Positions 31,473 to 39,939 are shown, numbered from the stretch's first letter. The stretch: 64,000 nt of DNA from Mycolicibacterium moriokaense (GCF_010726085.1 NZ_AP022560.1:6161780-6225779); one strand, 5' to 3'. The notes: generated by a model from the letters alone, not told the origin. Numbers and translations are program-made.

Positions 31473-33593
31473 TCAGTCCAACGTCAACGACCACGTATCG
31501 GGCAGACCGGTCACCTTAGCGGACTCGCCTTCTGCGTCGATGCAGACGGTGGTATCGCCGAACGTCAAGTCGGTCAACGTGATCCGACCCCAGTTGCTGG
31601 GCAGACGCGGTGAGACGGTGAGCCGCCGGTTGGGCACGTCCAGCTGTAGTCCCAGGAAGCTGCGCACCAGCAGCAGCGGCGCGGCACTCGCCCACGCCTG
31701 CGGTGAACACGACGTCGGATACGGCAGCGGGGTAGGAAATTGCGTGCGCGGGAAGCCGCAGTACAGCTCGGGCAGCCGACCGCCGAAAGCGGCTGCGGCG
31801 TCGATGATTCCGTTGGCCAGCCGTTCTGCGAGCTCCACCGCGCCCGGTAGGTGCCGGTACCGCAGCAGGCCGGCGACCGCGATCGCGGTGTCATGCGGCC
31901 AGACCGAACCGTTGTGGTAGCTCATCGGGTTGTACGCGCCCATGTCGCTGGCCAGGGTTCGCAGCCCGAAGCCGGTGTCCATCGTCGAGTCGGCGAGGCG
32001 CTCGATGATCGACGTGGCATGTTCGTCGGTGGCGATGCCGGCCCACAGACAGTGCCCCACGTTGCTGGTCAGTGCGTCGACGACCCGCTTCTCGCCGTCG
32101 AGGGCGACGGCGTAGTAGCCGCGGTCAGGCAGCCAGAATCGCTGACTGAACTTGTCGCGGAAGGACTCTGCCTCCTCGCGGAGTCGCCCGGCGGTGGCGG
32201 TGTCGCCGAGACCCTCGGCGAGATCTGCGCGTGCCCGAAGCGCGGCGTAGTGATACGCCTGCACCTCGCACAGCGCGATGGGTGGGTTGGCCAGTCGGCC
32301 GGCCGCATCGTTGATGCCGTCGAAGCTGTCCTTCCAGCCCTGGTTGACCAACCCGCGGTCGGTTGCCCGCCGGTACTCGATGAAGCCGTCGCCGTCCCGG
32401 TCGCCGTACTCGCGCGCCCACCTCAGCGCGGCGTCGGCAGCCGGCAACAGCGCGACGATCTTGTCCTTGGCGGCGCCCCACCGCCAGCTTTCGGCGAGAA
32501 GCATCACGAACAGCGGCGTGGCGTCGACCGAGCCGTAATAGACGTTGCCGCCGAGGACATCACCGCTGTCGGGGCCACGCCTGATCTCGTGCATGATGCG
32601 TCCGGGCTGCTCCTCGGTGATCGGGTCGACGCGTCTGCCCTGCGTCTCGGCCAGCTGCTGCAGCGTGCCCAGCGACAGCGCGACCTCCAAGGGCAACGCC
32701 ATCCACGCCGTGAGGAGACTGTCGCGGCCGAACAACGTCATGAACCACGGCGCACCGGCAGCGACGAACGAGCGTCCCGGCCGACGCTCGTCGTGCATCA
32801 GCAGCGCACCGATATCGCTTTCGGTCTGCCGCAGCACCGCGGTGAGTGCGGGCAGGTCGGTGTCGATATTGGTGGAACTCTTGCGCCACCGCGCGATCTT
32901 GCGACCGGGACCGCTGCGCTCGGGGCGCTGCCCACGCTGAAAGCGCGTGGACAGCTTGCGATTACCCCACGTCGGCTGCGCGACGATCTCGGTCTGCCAC
33001 TGCTGACGGGGTTCGATGACGATGCGCCATGTCAGAGCGCCTGCCGCGACGATGGGGTTACCAGAGGCGGAGACCGTCACGCCGCGGACCGACTCGCTGC
33101 GCTCCCGCAGGACCAATTCACCGTCGATCACGGCGATTTCGGCATTGCTGGCGACAGCCCTGCCCTCCTTGACGGCGAACAGGTCGGCGAAGTCGCCGTC
33201 GACGTGCAGCACCAGGGTGACGACGGTCGACTCGCGGTCGAGGTTGTGCAGGGTGACGATCTCCCGCATACCGTCGGCGACCAAGCGCTCGCGGGTCAAC
33301 AGCAGCGTGCTGTCGGCCCGGCCCGCGCCCGGTGCCCGTCGTGAGACGAACTGTCCGGTGAAGGCTTCCGGCGTCTGCGCGGATAGTGGCTCGGGTGTGA
33401 CGCCGTCGACGGTCAGCTCCCAGCGCGACAGTATCCGCGCATCCCGGAAGAACAGGCCGTGGGAGCGGGCCGGGGTGATGTCCCCGTGCCGGTCGGAGAG
33501 GCAGAATGTGCCGCCCTCGACCAGCGTGACGGTGTCACCCGCCGCCGCATTGGCCGGCTCGCCGGCGTTGAGCACACCCGAGCCAGGGATCAT
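31473..33593 (-). CDS. Glycogen debranching-like (amylo-alpha-1,6-glucosidase family) protein
   Basis: Protein of 706 residues. The ATG at 33593 overlaps the upstream stop as ATGA, which decides the start. N-terminal beta domain (VTLVEGGTFCLSDRHGDITP, HGLFFRDARILSRWELTVDG) of the GDE N-terminal type and a C-terminal (alpha/alpha)6 barrel (WFMTLFGRDSLLTAWMALPL, LVNQGWKDSFDGI, SYHNGSVWPHDTAIAVAGLL) with the acidic residues expected of GH15/GH63-like enzymes. It should hydrolyse an alpha-glucosidic bond in a storage or compatible glucan; trehalose or glucosylglycerate-type substrates are possible. Translationally coupled to a GT4 glycosyltransferase. Confidence 0.85.
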   Translation of the reverse strand: MIPGSGVLNAGEPANAAAGDTVTLVEGGTFCLSDRHGDITPARSHGLFFRDARILSRWELTVDGVTPEPLSAQTPEAFTGQFVSRRAPGAGRADSTLLLTRERLVADGMREIVTLHNLDRESTVVTLVLHVDGDFADLFAVKEGRAVASNAEIAVIDGELVLRERSESVRGVTVSASGNPIVAAGALTWRIVIEPRQQWQTEIVAQPTWGNRKLSTRFQRGQRPERSGPGRKIARWRKSSTNIDTDLPALTAVLRQTESDIGALLMHDERRPGRSFVAAGAPWFMTLFGRDSLLTAWMALPLEVALSLGTLQQLAETQGRRVDPITEEQPGRIMHEIRRGPDSGDVLGGNVYYGSVDATPLFVMLLAESWRWGAAKDKIVALLPAADAALRWAREYGDRDGDGFIEYRRATDRGLVNQGWKDSFDGINDAAGRLANPPIALCEVQAYHYAALRARADLAEGLGDTATAGRLREEAESFRDKFSQRFWLPDRGYYAVALDGEKRVVDALTSNVGHCLWAGIATDEHATSIIERLADSTMDTGFGLRTLASDMGAYNPMSYHNGSVWPHDTAIAVAGLLRYRHLPGAVELAERLANGIIDAAAAFGGRLPELYCGFPRTQFPTPLPYPTSCSPQAWASAAPLLLVRSFLGLQLDVPNRRLTVSPRLPSNWGRITLTDLTFGDTTVCIDAEGESAKVTGLPDTWSLTLD

Positions 33594-34783
33594 GCCGATG
33601 CCTTCGAACGCGTGACGGGTTTCGTGATGGCAGGTGACGCCGGGGCCGTGCGGCGGCGCAGCCACGATGCGGGCCGACGGGCGGCACTGCGGCCGAACAC
33701 CTCGTAGTAGATCTGCTCATATCCCGAGCCGAACTGCGCCACAGTGAAGTTCGACGCGATGTGGTGCCGGCACGCCGCCGGGTCGATGTCGCTGGACTTC
33801 TCGATCGCGGCGGGCAGTTCGTCGGGATGGTCGCAGATGATCCCGGTGACGCCGTCGTTGATCACCTCCGGCACGGCGCCCCCGCGCAACGCGACCACAG
33901 GGGTGCCGCAGGCCATGGCCTCGATCATGACCATGCCGAACGGCTCTTCCCACTGCACCGGGAACAGCACGCAGCGGGCGTTGGCCAGCAGGCGCCGCTT
34001 GCTGGTGGCGTCGGCCTCGCCGAAGACCGTGTCGGAGTCGGTCAGCAGCGGTGCGACGAATTCCTCGAAGTAGGCCTTCTCGGCCGGTTCGTCGCACTTG
34101 CCGGCCAGCACCAGCGGCACGCCGGCACGGTGGGCGGCCTCCAGCGCCAGGTGGGCTCCCTTGTACGGCGCATAGCGGCCGAGGAACAGCGCATAGTCCT
34201 GTTTGTCCTGTTTGAAGGGCCAGTCCTCGATTCGCAGGGCGTTGTGCACCCGGCCGACCCAGTTGAGGTCCGGGGCCAGCTCGCGCTGGCGGTCGCTGAT
34301 CGCGATCAGCCCGGCATCTGTGCCGAGTGCCTGGTAGAAGGGCAGCAGGTCATCGTCGAGTGGGCCGTGCACCGTGACGACGGTGGGCAGGCCGAGGCCG
34401 GCGTAGAGCGCGGCATTGAGGGGTCCGGCCATGGTGTGCTCGTGGACGATATCGACGCCTTCGGTGCTCGCGAGGTCTTCGATCGCCCGGCGCGTCTTCA
34501 GAGCGTGCATGACCTCGGGATATGGCTGGCCGAGGCGGTCGCTCTGGATGTCGTCCCAGACCGGCATGAAGTGGGCGGCGGTGCCGGGTTTACCTGCGCC
34601 GACCAGGGTCACGTGGTGACCTCGGGCGACCAGGGCATCGGCCAGATCAGCGACGACGGCTTCCGTTCCGCCGTATCCCTGCGGCGGCACATCGAAATAC
34701 GGGGGCGCAACAAGGGCGATGCGCAGGGGCTTCAGTTCTGAGTCCTTGACGAATCCGTTCTTGACGTAATCGGTGCCGCTCAC
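33590..34783 (-). CDS. GT4-family glycosyltransferase
   Basis: Protein of 397 residues. The GTG at 34783 has AAGGAG upstream; the frame extends to 34825 but would run into the CIRCE-like region. GT-B fold: N-terminal RIALVAPPYFDVPPQGYGG, acceptor region HEHTMAGPLNAALYA, and C-terminal donor site LFPVQWEEPFGMVMIEAMAC with GTPVVALRGGAVPEVI, including the EPFG-E pair of retaining GT4 enzymes. Donor and acceptor are not evident. Stop overlaps the debranching-like start, so the two enzymes are made together; a synthesis/trimming pair on one glucan is plausible. Confidence 0.88.
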   Translation of the reverse strand: MSGTDYVKNGFVKDSELKPLRIALVAPPYFDVPPQGYGGTEAVVADLADALVARGHHVTLVGAGKPGTAAHFMPVWDDIQSDRLGQPYPEVMHALKTRRAIEDLASTEGVDIVHEHTMAGPLNAALYAGLGLPTVVTVHGPLDDDLLPFYQALGTDAGLIAISDRQRELAPDLNWVGRVHNALRIEDWPFKQDKQDYALFLGRYAPYKGAHLALEAAHRAGVPLVLAGKCDEPAEKAYFEEFVAPLLTDSDTVFGEADATSKRRLLANARCVLFPVQWEEPFGMVMIEAMACGTPVVALRGGAVPEVINDGVTGIICDHPDELPAAIEKSSDIDPAACRHHIASNFTVAQFGSGYEQIYYEVFGRSAARRPASWLRRRTAPASPAITKPVTRSKASA

Positions 34784-34812
34784 AGTCTCTCCTTCCCACC
34801 AAGCAAGCAGCG

Positions 34813-34839
34813 TTAGCACTCTCACCCATCAAGTGCTAA
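34813..34839 (-). promoter_or_regulatory. CIRCE-like element (HrcA operator)
   Basis: TTAGCACTC (34813-34821), 9-base spacer, AAGTGCTAA (34831-34839). The CIRCE consensus is TTAGCACTC-N9-GAGTGCTAA, so 17 of 18 arm bases match. It lies 29 bases before the glycosyltransferase start, the usual place for an HrcA operator. Heat-shock control of the GT4/debranching operon is inferred. Confidence 0.75.
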
Positions 34840-34968
34840 TTATGGCGACGCGACGAAATGCCGCAACCCCGCCCACTGATACGCAAGTGGTTGTCCGACA
34901 GTCGGTTCCGCTCGTCGCCCCCGCAAGCCTGAGGACGGGCCGCCCGTGTCTGCGCCGCGGGCGGCGCA

Positions 34969-35000
34969 TTGAGGTTCTGTTGAGGTCCCGGCTCGATTCT
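34969..35000 (+). promoter_or_regulatory. SARP-type promoter, copy 2
   Basis: TTGAGGT (34969-34975) and TTGAGGT (34980-34986), period 11, then 8 bases to GATTCT (34995-35000). The surrounding DNA from about 34965 to 35050 is nearly identical to 28828-28916, including a partly conserved leader hairpin and ribosome site. Confidence 0.7.
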
Positions 35001-35043
35001 TTCTCAACCAGCCACACCACATGGCCACGAGAAAGGAACCCCG

Positions 35044-35241
35044 ATGATCAAGAACTCCATCGCCACCCTGATCAGCTTCGGCTTGGCCGCCCTCGGCGGG
35101 ATCCCCATCGCCACCACCGCCGCCCTGATCACCTTCGGCCTGGCCGCCCTCAGCGGAATGCCCATCGCCAGCGCCGACGCCGCCCTGAGCGCCACCGTGG
35201 ACGTCCCCGAGCCCATCCACGGCAGGCACGGCGAGCGCTGA
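35044..35241 (+). CDS. Small secreted protein with PEPIHGR motif, copy 2
   Basis: Protein of 65 residues; ATG 35044 follows GAAAGGAAC. It begins MIKN like copy 1 and ends VDVPEPIHGRHGER. The hydrophobic part contains a tandem duplication (ISFGLAALGGIPIATTAAL, then ITFGLAALSGMPIASADAAL), so the signal peptide is doubled in length; cleavage after SADA would leave only about 20 residues ending in the conserved motif. Too short for standard gene finding, but duplicated regulatory DNA and conserved ends support expression. Function unknown. Confidence 0.65.
   Translation: MIKNSIATLISFGLAALGGIPIATTAALITFGLAALSGMPIASADAALSATVDVPEPIHGRHGER
35071..35187 (+). repeat. In-frame 57/60-base tandem duplication
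   Basis: Unit 1 starts at 35071 (ATC AGC TTC GGC) and unit 2 at 35128 (ATC ACC TTC GGC). They encode 19 and 20 residues that differ at only a few positions. The duplication lies wholly inside the signal-peptide region of the small secreted protein. Confidence 0.7.
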
Positions 35242-35265
35242 CCGGACCCCGCTAAACGCCCAACC

Positions 35266-36695
35266 CTACTGGCGCCGGAAGAGGCGGCCGTTGCTGCGGA
35301 ACCAGACAATCCGACCGTCGGGACCGCGCACGAAGTCGGACCGCGTGTGAAGGGGCTTGCCGTCGGGCCCGAGATCGAGGCCGTAGTCGTGACGGTAGAA
35401 GACGAGACCGATTCGGGTGCGGGACTTCTCATCCGGGCGCCCGTCGGTATCGACGGTGAACACAGTGCCGTCGAGCTGACCGTCACCGGCTCGAAGCTCG
35501 ATGATCGTGCGCCCGTGGATTCCCGATACCGCGATGTCGTCGATGACGTAACGCCCGGCGTATGGCGCCAGATCCGCCGTCTCCAGCGGTTGGGGTACGG
35601 CCGGTGTGTTCGAGACTCCGGCGAAACGGCGCAACGCCCAGTCGTCGGCGAAAAGGTCACTGTGCAAATGGGATCCGCCCTGGGAGTTGGTCAGAACGGT
35701 CATGACGAAGTTGCGCTCGGGCACCATCACGAACCCCGAGTGCTGGCCGGCCCAGGACCCGCCGTGCTGGACGATCGTCACGTCCTCCGCGGAAGGCCGC
35801 AGCATCCAGGTCACACCGATGCCGGTAGTTCGACCAGCAGCGTGCCTCCGACGCCTGGATCCGATCGCATGGCCTCCAGCGATTGCGGGCTCAGCAGACG
35901 CGAACCGTCGGCTGCTGTGCCGTCACCGAGGTGAAACCGCGCGTAACGCAACTGATCTCGCGCATCTGACAGCAGTCCACCGGTGGGATTGCAGCTTCGC
36001 GGGAAGCTCCAGAATTTGGTGTCGACCACCGGGTTGCCGTCAACGACGTCGTGCGAAGCCGCGACATTCAATCCGATTACCTGGTCGGCGAAGTAGCGGG
36101 TAGAGCGCAATTGCAGCGGATCGAGGAGCAGGTCCTGCACCGCGGCCTCGTAGGCCATGCCGGTGACGACCTCGATGATCCGCCCGGCCACCACCAAACC
36201 TGCGTTGTTGTAGGCGAACACGGTTCCCGGCACACTCACCTGAGGCAACTGCGTCATCGACGCGACATAACGGGCGATCGCGTCCTCACCGCGACCGAAG
36301 TCCTGGACATCATCACCCATCCAACCCGGAGTGTGATTGAGCAGCTGGCGCACGGTGACGGCCGCGCTGGCGGCACCGTCGGCCACCGAGAAGTCGGGAA
36401 GATAACGGCGCACGGGTGCGTCCAAGTCGACCTTGCCTTGCTCCGCCAACCGCATCAGGACCGTTCCGGTGAACGTCTTGGTGGTGGATCCGATCCGGAA
36501 GATGGTGTCGCCGTCCACCGGGGTCGGATGGTCGATATTGGTGACGCCGTAACCCTTTACGCGTTCCTGGCCCCCGACCCAGACGGCGACCGCGACACCC
36601 GGTATGCCGTGGGCCTTCATACCCGCTTCGATCTTGGCGTCGAGTTCCTCGAACGCCGCATCAAGGTCAGTGGCGGGGTGCTCCGAAAGGACCAT
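35266..36695 (-). pseudogene. Serine beta-lactamase-family hydrolase, frameshifted
   Basis: Reconstructed length about 476 residues from the ATG at 36695. The N-terminal part has the class C beta-lactamase/DD-peptidase-like nucleophile motif SxxK in RIGSTTKTFTG and the YxN motif in VFAYNNAGLVVAGR. The frame ends after TLLVELPAS (stop at 35811-35813). The sequence continues in the next frame as GIGVTWMLRPSAEDV and HGGSWAGQHSGFVMVPE (the HxG motif) and a C-terminal lipocalin-like domain. One base missing in the G run near 35822-35825 explains the break. Probably an esterase or peptidase of unknown substrate. Real disruption and miscall cannot be separated here. Confidence 0.8.
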
Positions 36696-36826
36696 CCGGG
36701 CACGATATAGCGGATCCGTGGTCGTTCCCCAGATTTCGATTCGGCCACGCGATGGACACAAACTGGAATTCGTACGGCCCCGCCTGCGTCGATCGGCCTG
36801 ACACGGCCGTTAAATTCCTGATCACT

Positions 36827-37246
36827 ATGACTAAGGTCTTGCACGTATTGGCCACCGCCTTCGCCGCGCCGACAATCGCCGGCATGGCGATCGCTGCCCC
36901 CGCGCTTGCCGACCCTCCGCTGCTCAATGGCACCTACAGCTCAGCTGACGGGGACCCCTACAACGTCTGGACCTTCGTGACGAAGTGCGGAGCCGCCGGT
37001 TGCACCGGCACGGTTACGAGCAACCAGGGCTGGCAGGTGCCGACGACGCTGTCGGGCGGCCGCTGGATCTTCACCGTCTCGAAGCCGGGCGGGCTCACCT
37101 GCGACGACGGGCACTACGAACCTGCCGTGGTGTCGATGGCGGTCGACCCGACAACGCTGGCCGGCATCCTGTCGTCTGATTCGAACTACGGGTGTGCGGG
37201 CGGCGTCGTGACACAGAGCCCGTTCCAACTGCAGAAGATCAGCTGA
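36827..37246 (+). CDS. Secreted protein of unknown function
   Basis: Protein of 139 residues from ATG 36827 (MTKVLHVLATAFAAPTIAGM). Signal peptide with cleavage predicted after APALA. The mature part is about 105 residues with four cysteines (KCGAAGC, LTCDDGH, NYGCAGG), giving two likely disulfides, and many Thr/Gly/Ser; a beta-sandwich seems likely. The type is common in mycobacteria (signal peptide, GTYSSADGDPYNVWTFVTKC). No functional assignment. Convergent with the following membrane-protein gene, 4 bases apart. Confidence 0.75.
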   Translation: MTKVLHVLATAFAAPTIAGMAIAAPALADPPLLNGTYSSADGDPYNVWTFVTKCGAAGCTGTVTSNQGWQVPTTLSGGRWIFTVSKPGGLTCDDGHYEPAVVSMAVDPTTLAGILSSDSNYGCAGGVVTQSPFQLQKIS

Positions 37247-37250
37247 GCCG

Positions 37251-38078
37251 TCACCCGTCTTGCCCGGACGACCCGGTGACCTTGGCCAGTAGGCCCGATG
37301 CCACACTCCCGGCGACGATCAGAGCGACTCCTACGCCGAAATCGATTGCGCCGGTGACTAATCCCGCAACACCGGTGACGATCACGAAGGTGGGCAGCCA
37401 CTCGACGGCCCCCAGCACCGACGGCAGTTGCGCAGCCTCCCCGTTGGCCCGATCGAATCGGGCCGCGGCGTAGTCGGGGTAGAACTCGCTGAACGAGATT
37501 GCGAAGAAGATCGCGGCCAGCTGCAGGATCCATCCGGTCCAGAAGTTCCCGGCGTCGTGGAGTACGTAGTCCCCGACGAAGCCGACGGCAGCGGCGAACG
37601 TGAAGGCGCCCGCCCAAACAGCCGTGATCACGTTGTTGGTTCGGATGAACAGCGGGCTGTCCCAGTATTCCTGCGGCGTGGTGTCTTTCGCGTATGCGAT
37701 GGTGAACGGCCGACGAACCAGCAGGGTCAGCCAGGCGAAGCAGGCCAGCGAGATGTTGGTCAGCTCCCCCGCCCACACCTCGAGAAACCGGATCACGTTG
37801 TCGTTGGCGAGCAGACCGACCGCGGCCAGTCCGGCGAAGAAGACCAGACCGAACACTTCAAGCGAGTGAACCTTGATGCTCCGGGCCCAGCTGATAAGTA
37901 GAACCACCACCGAGAGGCCGACCGCGGCGAGCACGGCCTGACTGAAATGACCCGGCCCGGACAGGACCGACAACAACGCCCACGGGGCGATGCCGGCGAA
38001 CGGCGATTTGAGGAAGGAATCGATGGCGCCCATGGGTCCACGGCGCGTGGACGGTACTTCGCGGATCTCTTGATTCAT
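37251..38078 (-). CDS. Multi-span membrane protein under PadR control
   Basis: Protein of 275 residues from the ATG at 38078; an in-frame ATG at 38099 would add 7 residues. About seven hydrophobic spans (PWALLSVLSGPGHFSQAVLA, VGLSVVVLLISWA, VFGLVFFAGLAAVGLLA and others). No transporter signature is recognised. The short linkers and aromatic residues (TPQEYWDSPLFIRTN) are conserved-looking. Divergent from a PadR repressor with a consensus PadR operator between, so it is probably induced by a compound that PadR senses. Confidence 0.7.
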   Translation of the reverse strand: MNQEIREVPSTRRGPMGAIDSFLKSPFAGIAPWALLSVLSGPGHFSQAVLAAVGLSVVVLLISWARSIKVHSLEVFGLVFFAGLAAVGLLANDNVIRFLEVWAGELTNISLACFAWLTLLVRRPFTIAYAKDTTPQEYWDSPLFIRTNNVITAVWAGAFTFAAAVGFVGDYVLHDAGNFWTGWILQLAAIFFAISFSEFYPDYAAARFDRANGEAAQLPSVLGAVEWLPTFVIVTGVAGLVTGAIDFGVGVALIVAGSVASGLLAKVTGSSGQDG

Positions 38079-38106
38079 GGCTAGGACCTTCTCTGACATT
38101 CCGTTA

Positions 38107-38146
38107 TTGACATGTGCAGAATGACATGGTGTTGACGACATGTCAA
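38107..38146. promoter_or_regulatory. PadR operator region
   Basis: ATGT-N8-ACAT (38112-38127) is the PadR-family consensus. It lies within a larger symmetry: TTGACATG at 38107, TGACATG at 38122, and CATGTCAA at 38139 as inverted partner of both. It sits midway between the divergent starts. Confidence 0.65.
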
Positions 38147-38168
38147 TGATGGAGGTTATGATCCAGGA

Positions 38169-38708
38169 GTGAGCTTGCGACACGCTGCGCTGGGACTGTT
38201 GGCCGACCAACCCGCTAGCGGTTATGACCTGCTGAAACTCTTTCAACTGTCGATGGACATGGTGTGGCCGGCCACTCAGAGCCAGCTCTACGGTGAGCTC
38301 AACAAGATGGCCGCCGAAGGGCTCATCAAGGTGGCCAACCTCGGGCCGCGGGGGCGCAAGGAGTACGCGATCACCGACGCGGGGCGGGCCGAGTTGCAGC
38401 GCTGGATGCTGTCTCCGCACGAGGACCCGCCGATTCGCAATGCGGCCCTGCTGCGCGTGTTGATGCTCGGGCTCGTCACCAGCGACCAGCAGCGCGAGTA
38501 CATGGAGACGTACCGGGCCACCGCCGAGCGCGACCTCGCGCGCTACGAACAGATCCGCGACTCCCACGAGTGGACCGACAGCGACGACGACTTCTTCGCC
38601 AACGCCGTGCTGGAGAACGGGTTGCGCTGGAGCAAGGCGAAGGCGGAATGGGCCAGCTGGGTCATCGACGCCCTGGACCGCCGGGCGCGCGCGTCGGGCG
38701 CTAGCTGA
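38169..38708 (+). CDS. PadR-family transcriptional regulator
   Basis: Protein of 179 residues. GTG 38169 follows CAGGA. Winged helix at 1-80 (LRHAALGLLADQPASGYDLL, TQSQLYGELNKMAAEGLIKV, GRKEYAITDAGRAELQRWM) and a C-terminal helical dimerisation domain of the longer (Vir-type) PadR class. It likely represses the divergent membrane-protein gene and itself. The 3' end overlaps the convergent DUF427 gene by 8 bases. Confidence 0.88.
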   Translation: MSLRHAALGLLADQPASGYDLLKLFQLSMDMVWPATQSQLYGELNKMAAEGLIKVANLGPRGRKEYAITDAGRAELQRWMLSPHEDPPIRNAALLRVLMLGLVTSDQQREYMETYRATAERDLARYEQIRDSHEWTDSDDDFFANAVLENGLRWSKAKAEWASWVIDALDRRARASGAS

Positions 38709-39399
38709 AGTGGGTGCTGGGCCGGGCCAGCTGCACGCCGTCGACGGTGATGTCGACCTTCTCGTTGTAGAACGCGACCAGATTGGCGATCGGCGCCACC
38801 GCGGGCAGCGGCGTCTCATAGGTCCAGGCGAGATCGGGCACTAGAGCGTCGGCGACGCGCACCGACCAGTACCCCGACGTGACTCCCTTGTAGGGGCACA
38901 GCGTCTGCGTGGTCGACCGCTCGAGGTGTTCGAAAGCCACATCGGTGCGGTCGATGTAGTAGCGCGTGGGCAGCCCGGTTTCGAACAGCAGCACCGGAGT
39001 GTGGGTGTCGGCCAACACCACACCGTCGAGCGCGACCGTGACGTGGCGATGGGACCGCAGCGCGTCCACCCGCGCATACGGATTGCGCGGATGTCCGTAT
39101 ATCGGCTCGTCCTCCTCGAACCAGCTCAGCGTGTCCCAGCGAAACCGCACGAGTCCGGCGAAGGGGCCGTCGTCGAATACCCGGGCCGACGGGAGACTTT
39201 CGCGCAGAACATCGGCGCGGACATCCGACAGCGGAATGTAGTACTGCGGGTAGTACGGCACCTCCCACACGTATCGCGCAGCGATCGTGTCGAAGACCAA
39301 CTGGGTGCCAAGGAAGCCGCGAACTCGCCGCGGCGAAGGTTCGACGCGACCGCGATCCGCCGCTGTCTGGGGGTAGTCCGGCGTCGGCTGTAAGTTCAT
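38701..39399 (-). CDS. DUF427-domain protein
   Basis: Protein of 232 residues from the ATG at 39399 (MNLQPTPDYPQ); the longer frame above it is not conserved. The C-terminal half is DUF427: VTVALDGVVLADTHTPVLLF, TRYYIDRTDVAFEHLE, TLCPYKGVTSGYWSVRVAD and AFYNEKVDITVDGV. The N-terminal half contains a partial second copy (WEVPYYPQYYIPLSDVR), so it is a two-lobe member. The fold is a small beta-tent; no activity is known. Confidence 0.82.
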   Translation of the reverse strand: MNLQPTPDYPQTAADRGRVEPSPRRVRGFLGTQLVFDTIAARYVWEVPYYPQYYIPLSDVRADVLRESLPSARVFDDGPFAGLVRFRWDTLSWFEEDEPIYGHPRNPYARVDALRSHRHVTVALDGVVLADTHTPVLLFETGLPTRYYIDRTDVAFEHLERSTTQTLCPYKGVTSGYWSVRVADALVPDLAWTYETPLPAVAPIANLVAFYNEKVDITVDGVQLARPSTHFS

Positions 39400-39642
39400 C
39401 TCGGTGCCCTTCCCTCGCGTTCGGGATCGGTCGCGGTTCCTCCAGTCTGCACACGGGCCGACATCGGCCACGTCGTCAGCTCGGTATCCGCTTCCCGCAA
39501 CGGCATTCGGCCGACTGTGATGGTCCAATCCCAATCCCGTTTCGTAACGTCTTTTTGATCTTGATTTTCACGAATTTCGGGCTCCCCCTCCGGTAGCGTT
39601 ATGACCGCTTTGCATGCCCCCGCCCTTGACAGGAAGACTTCG
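39400..39642. other. Intergenic region, nothing recognised
   Basis: About 243 bases between divergent genes. It contains an AT-richer stretch around 39545-39575 that could include a promoter for the dispanin-like gene, but no consensus element stands out. Confidence 0.4.
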
Positions 39643-39939
39643 ATGACACAACCACCGCCCCCGCAAGCGGCGCCGAGCTCACACCTGGTGCTGGGCATCC
39701 TGACGACACTGTTCTGCTGTCTTCCGCTCGGCGTCGTCTCGATAGTCAAGGCGGCACAGGTCAACGGCCTCTGGGCGCAGGGCCGCTACGCCGAAGCGCA
39801 AGCGTCTTCGGCCGCCGCCAAGAAGTGGGCGATCTGGAGCGTGGTCGCCACCGTCCTGCTGTACATCGTGATCGGCATCCTGATCGCCACCGGCGTCATC
39901 GCCGCGGACTTCGACACATCGACAACGACGGAATACTGA
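39643..39939 (+). CDS. CD225/dispanin-like two-span membrane protein
   Basis: Protein of 98 residues from ATG 39643, with AGGAAG upstream. A Pro-rich N-terminus (MTQPPPPQAAP) precedes the first span (LVLGILTTLFCCLPLGVVSI), a polar loop with VKAAQVNGLWAQGRYAEAQA, and the second span (AIWSVVATVLLYIVIGILIA). This is the CD225 pattern including the double Cys and the GxxxxA loop. Function in bacteria unknown. Coupled to the next gene through a TGATT overlap. Confidence 0.8.
   Translation: MTQPPPPQAAPSSHLVLGILTTLFCCLPLGVVSIVKAAQVNGLWAQGRYAEAQASSAAAKKWAIWSVVATVLLYIVIGILIATGVIAADFDTSTTTEY

Noticed and set aside
33594..33665. Longer N-terminus for the debranching-like protein
   Set aside because: Would overlap the glycosyltransferase by 76 bases with unconserved sequence; the ATGA junction at 33590-33593 is better.
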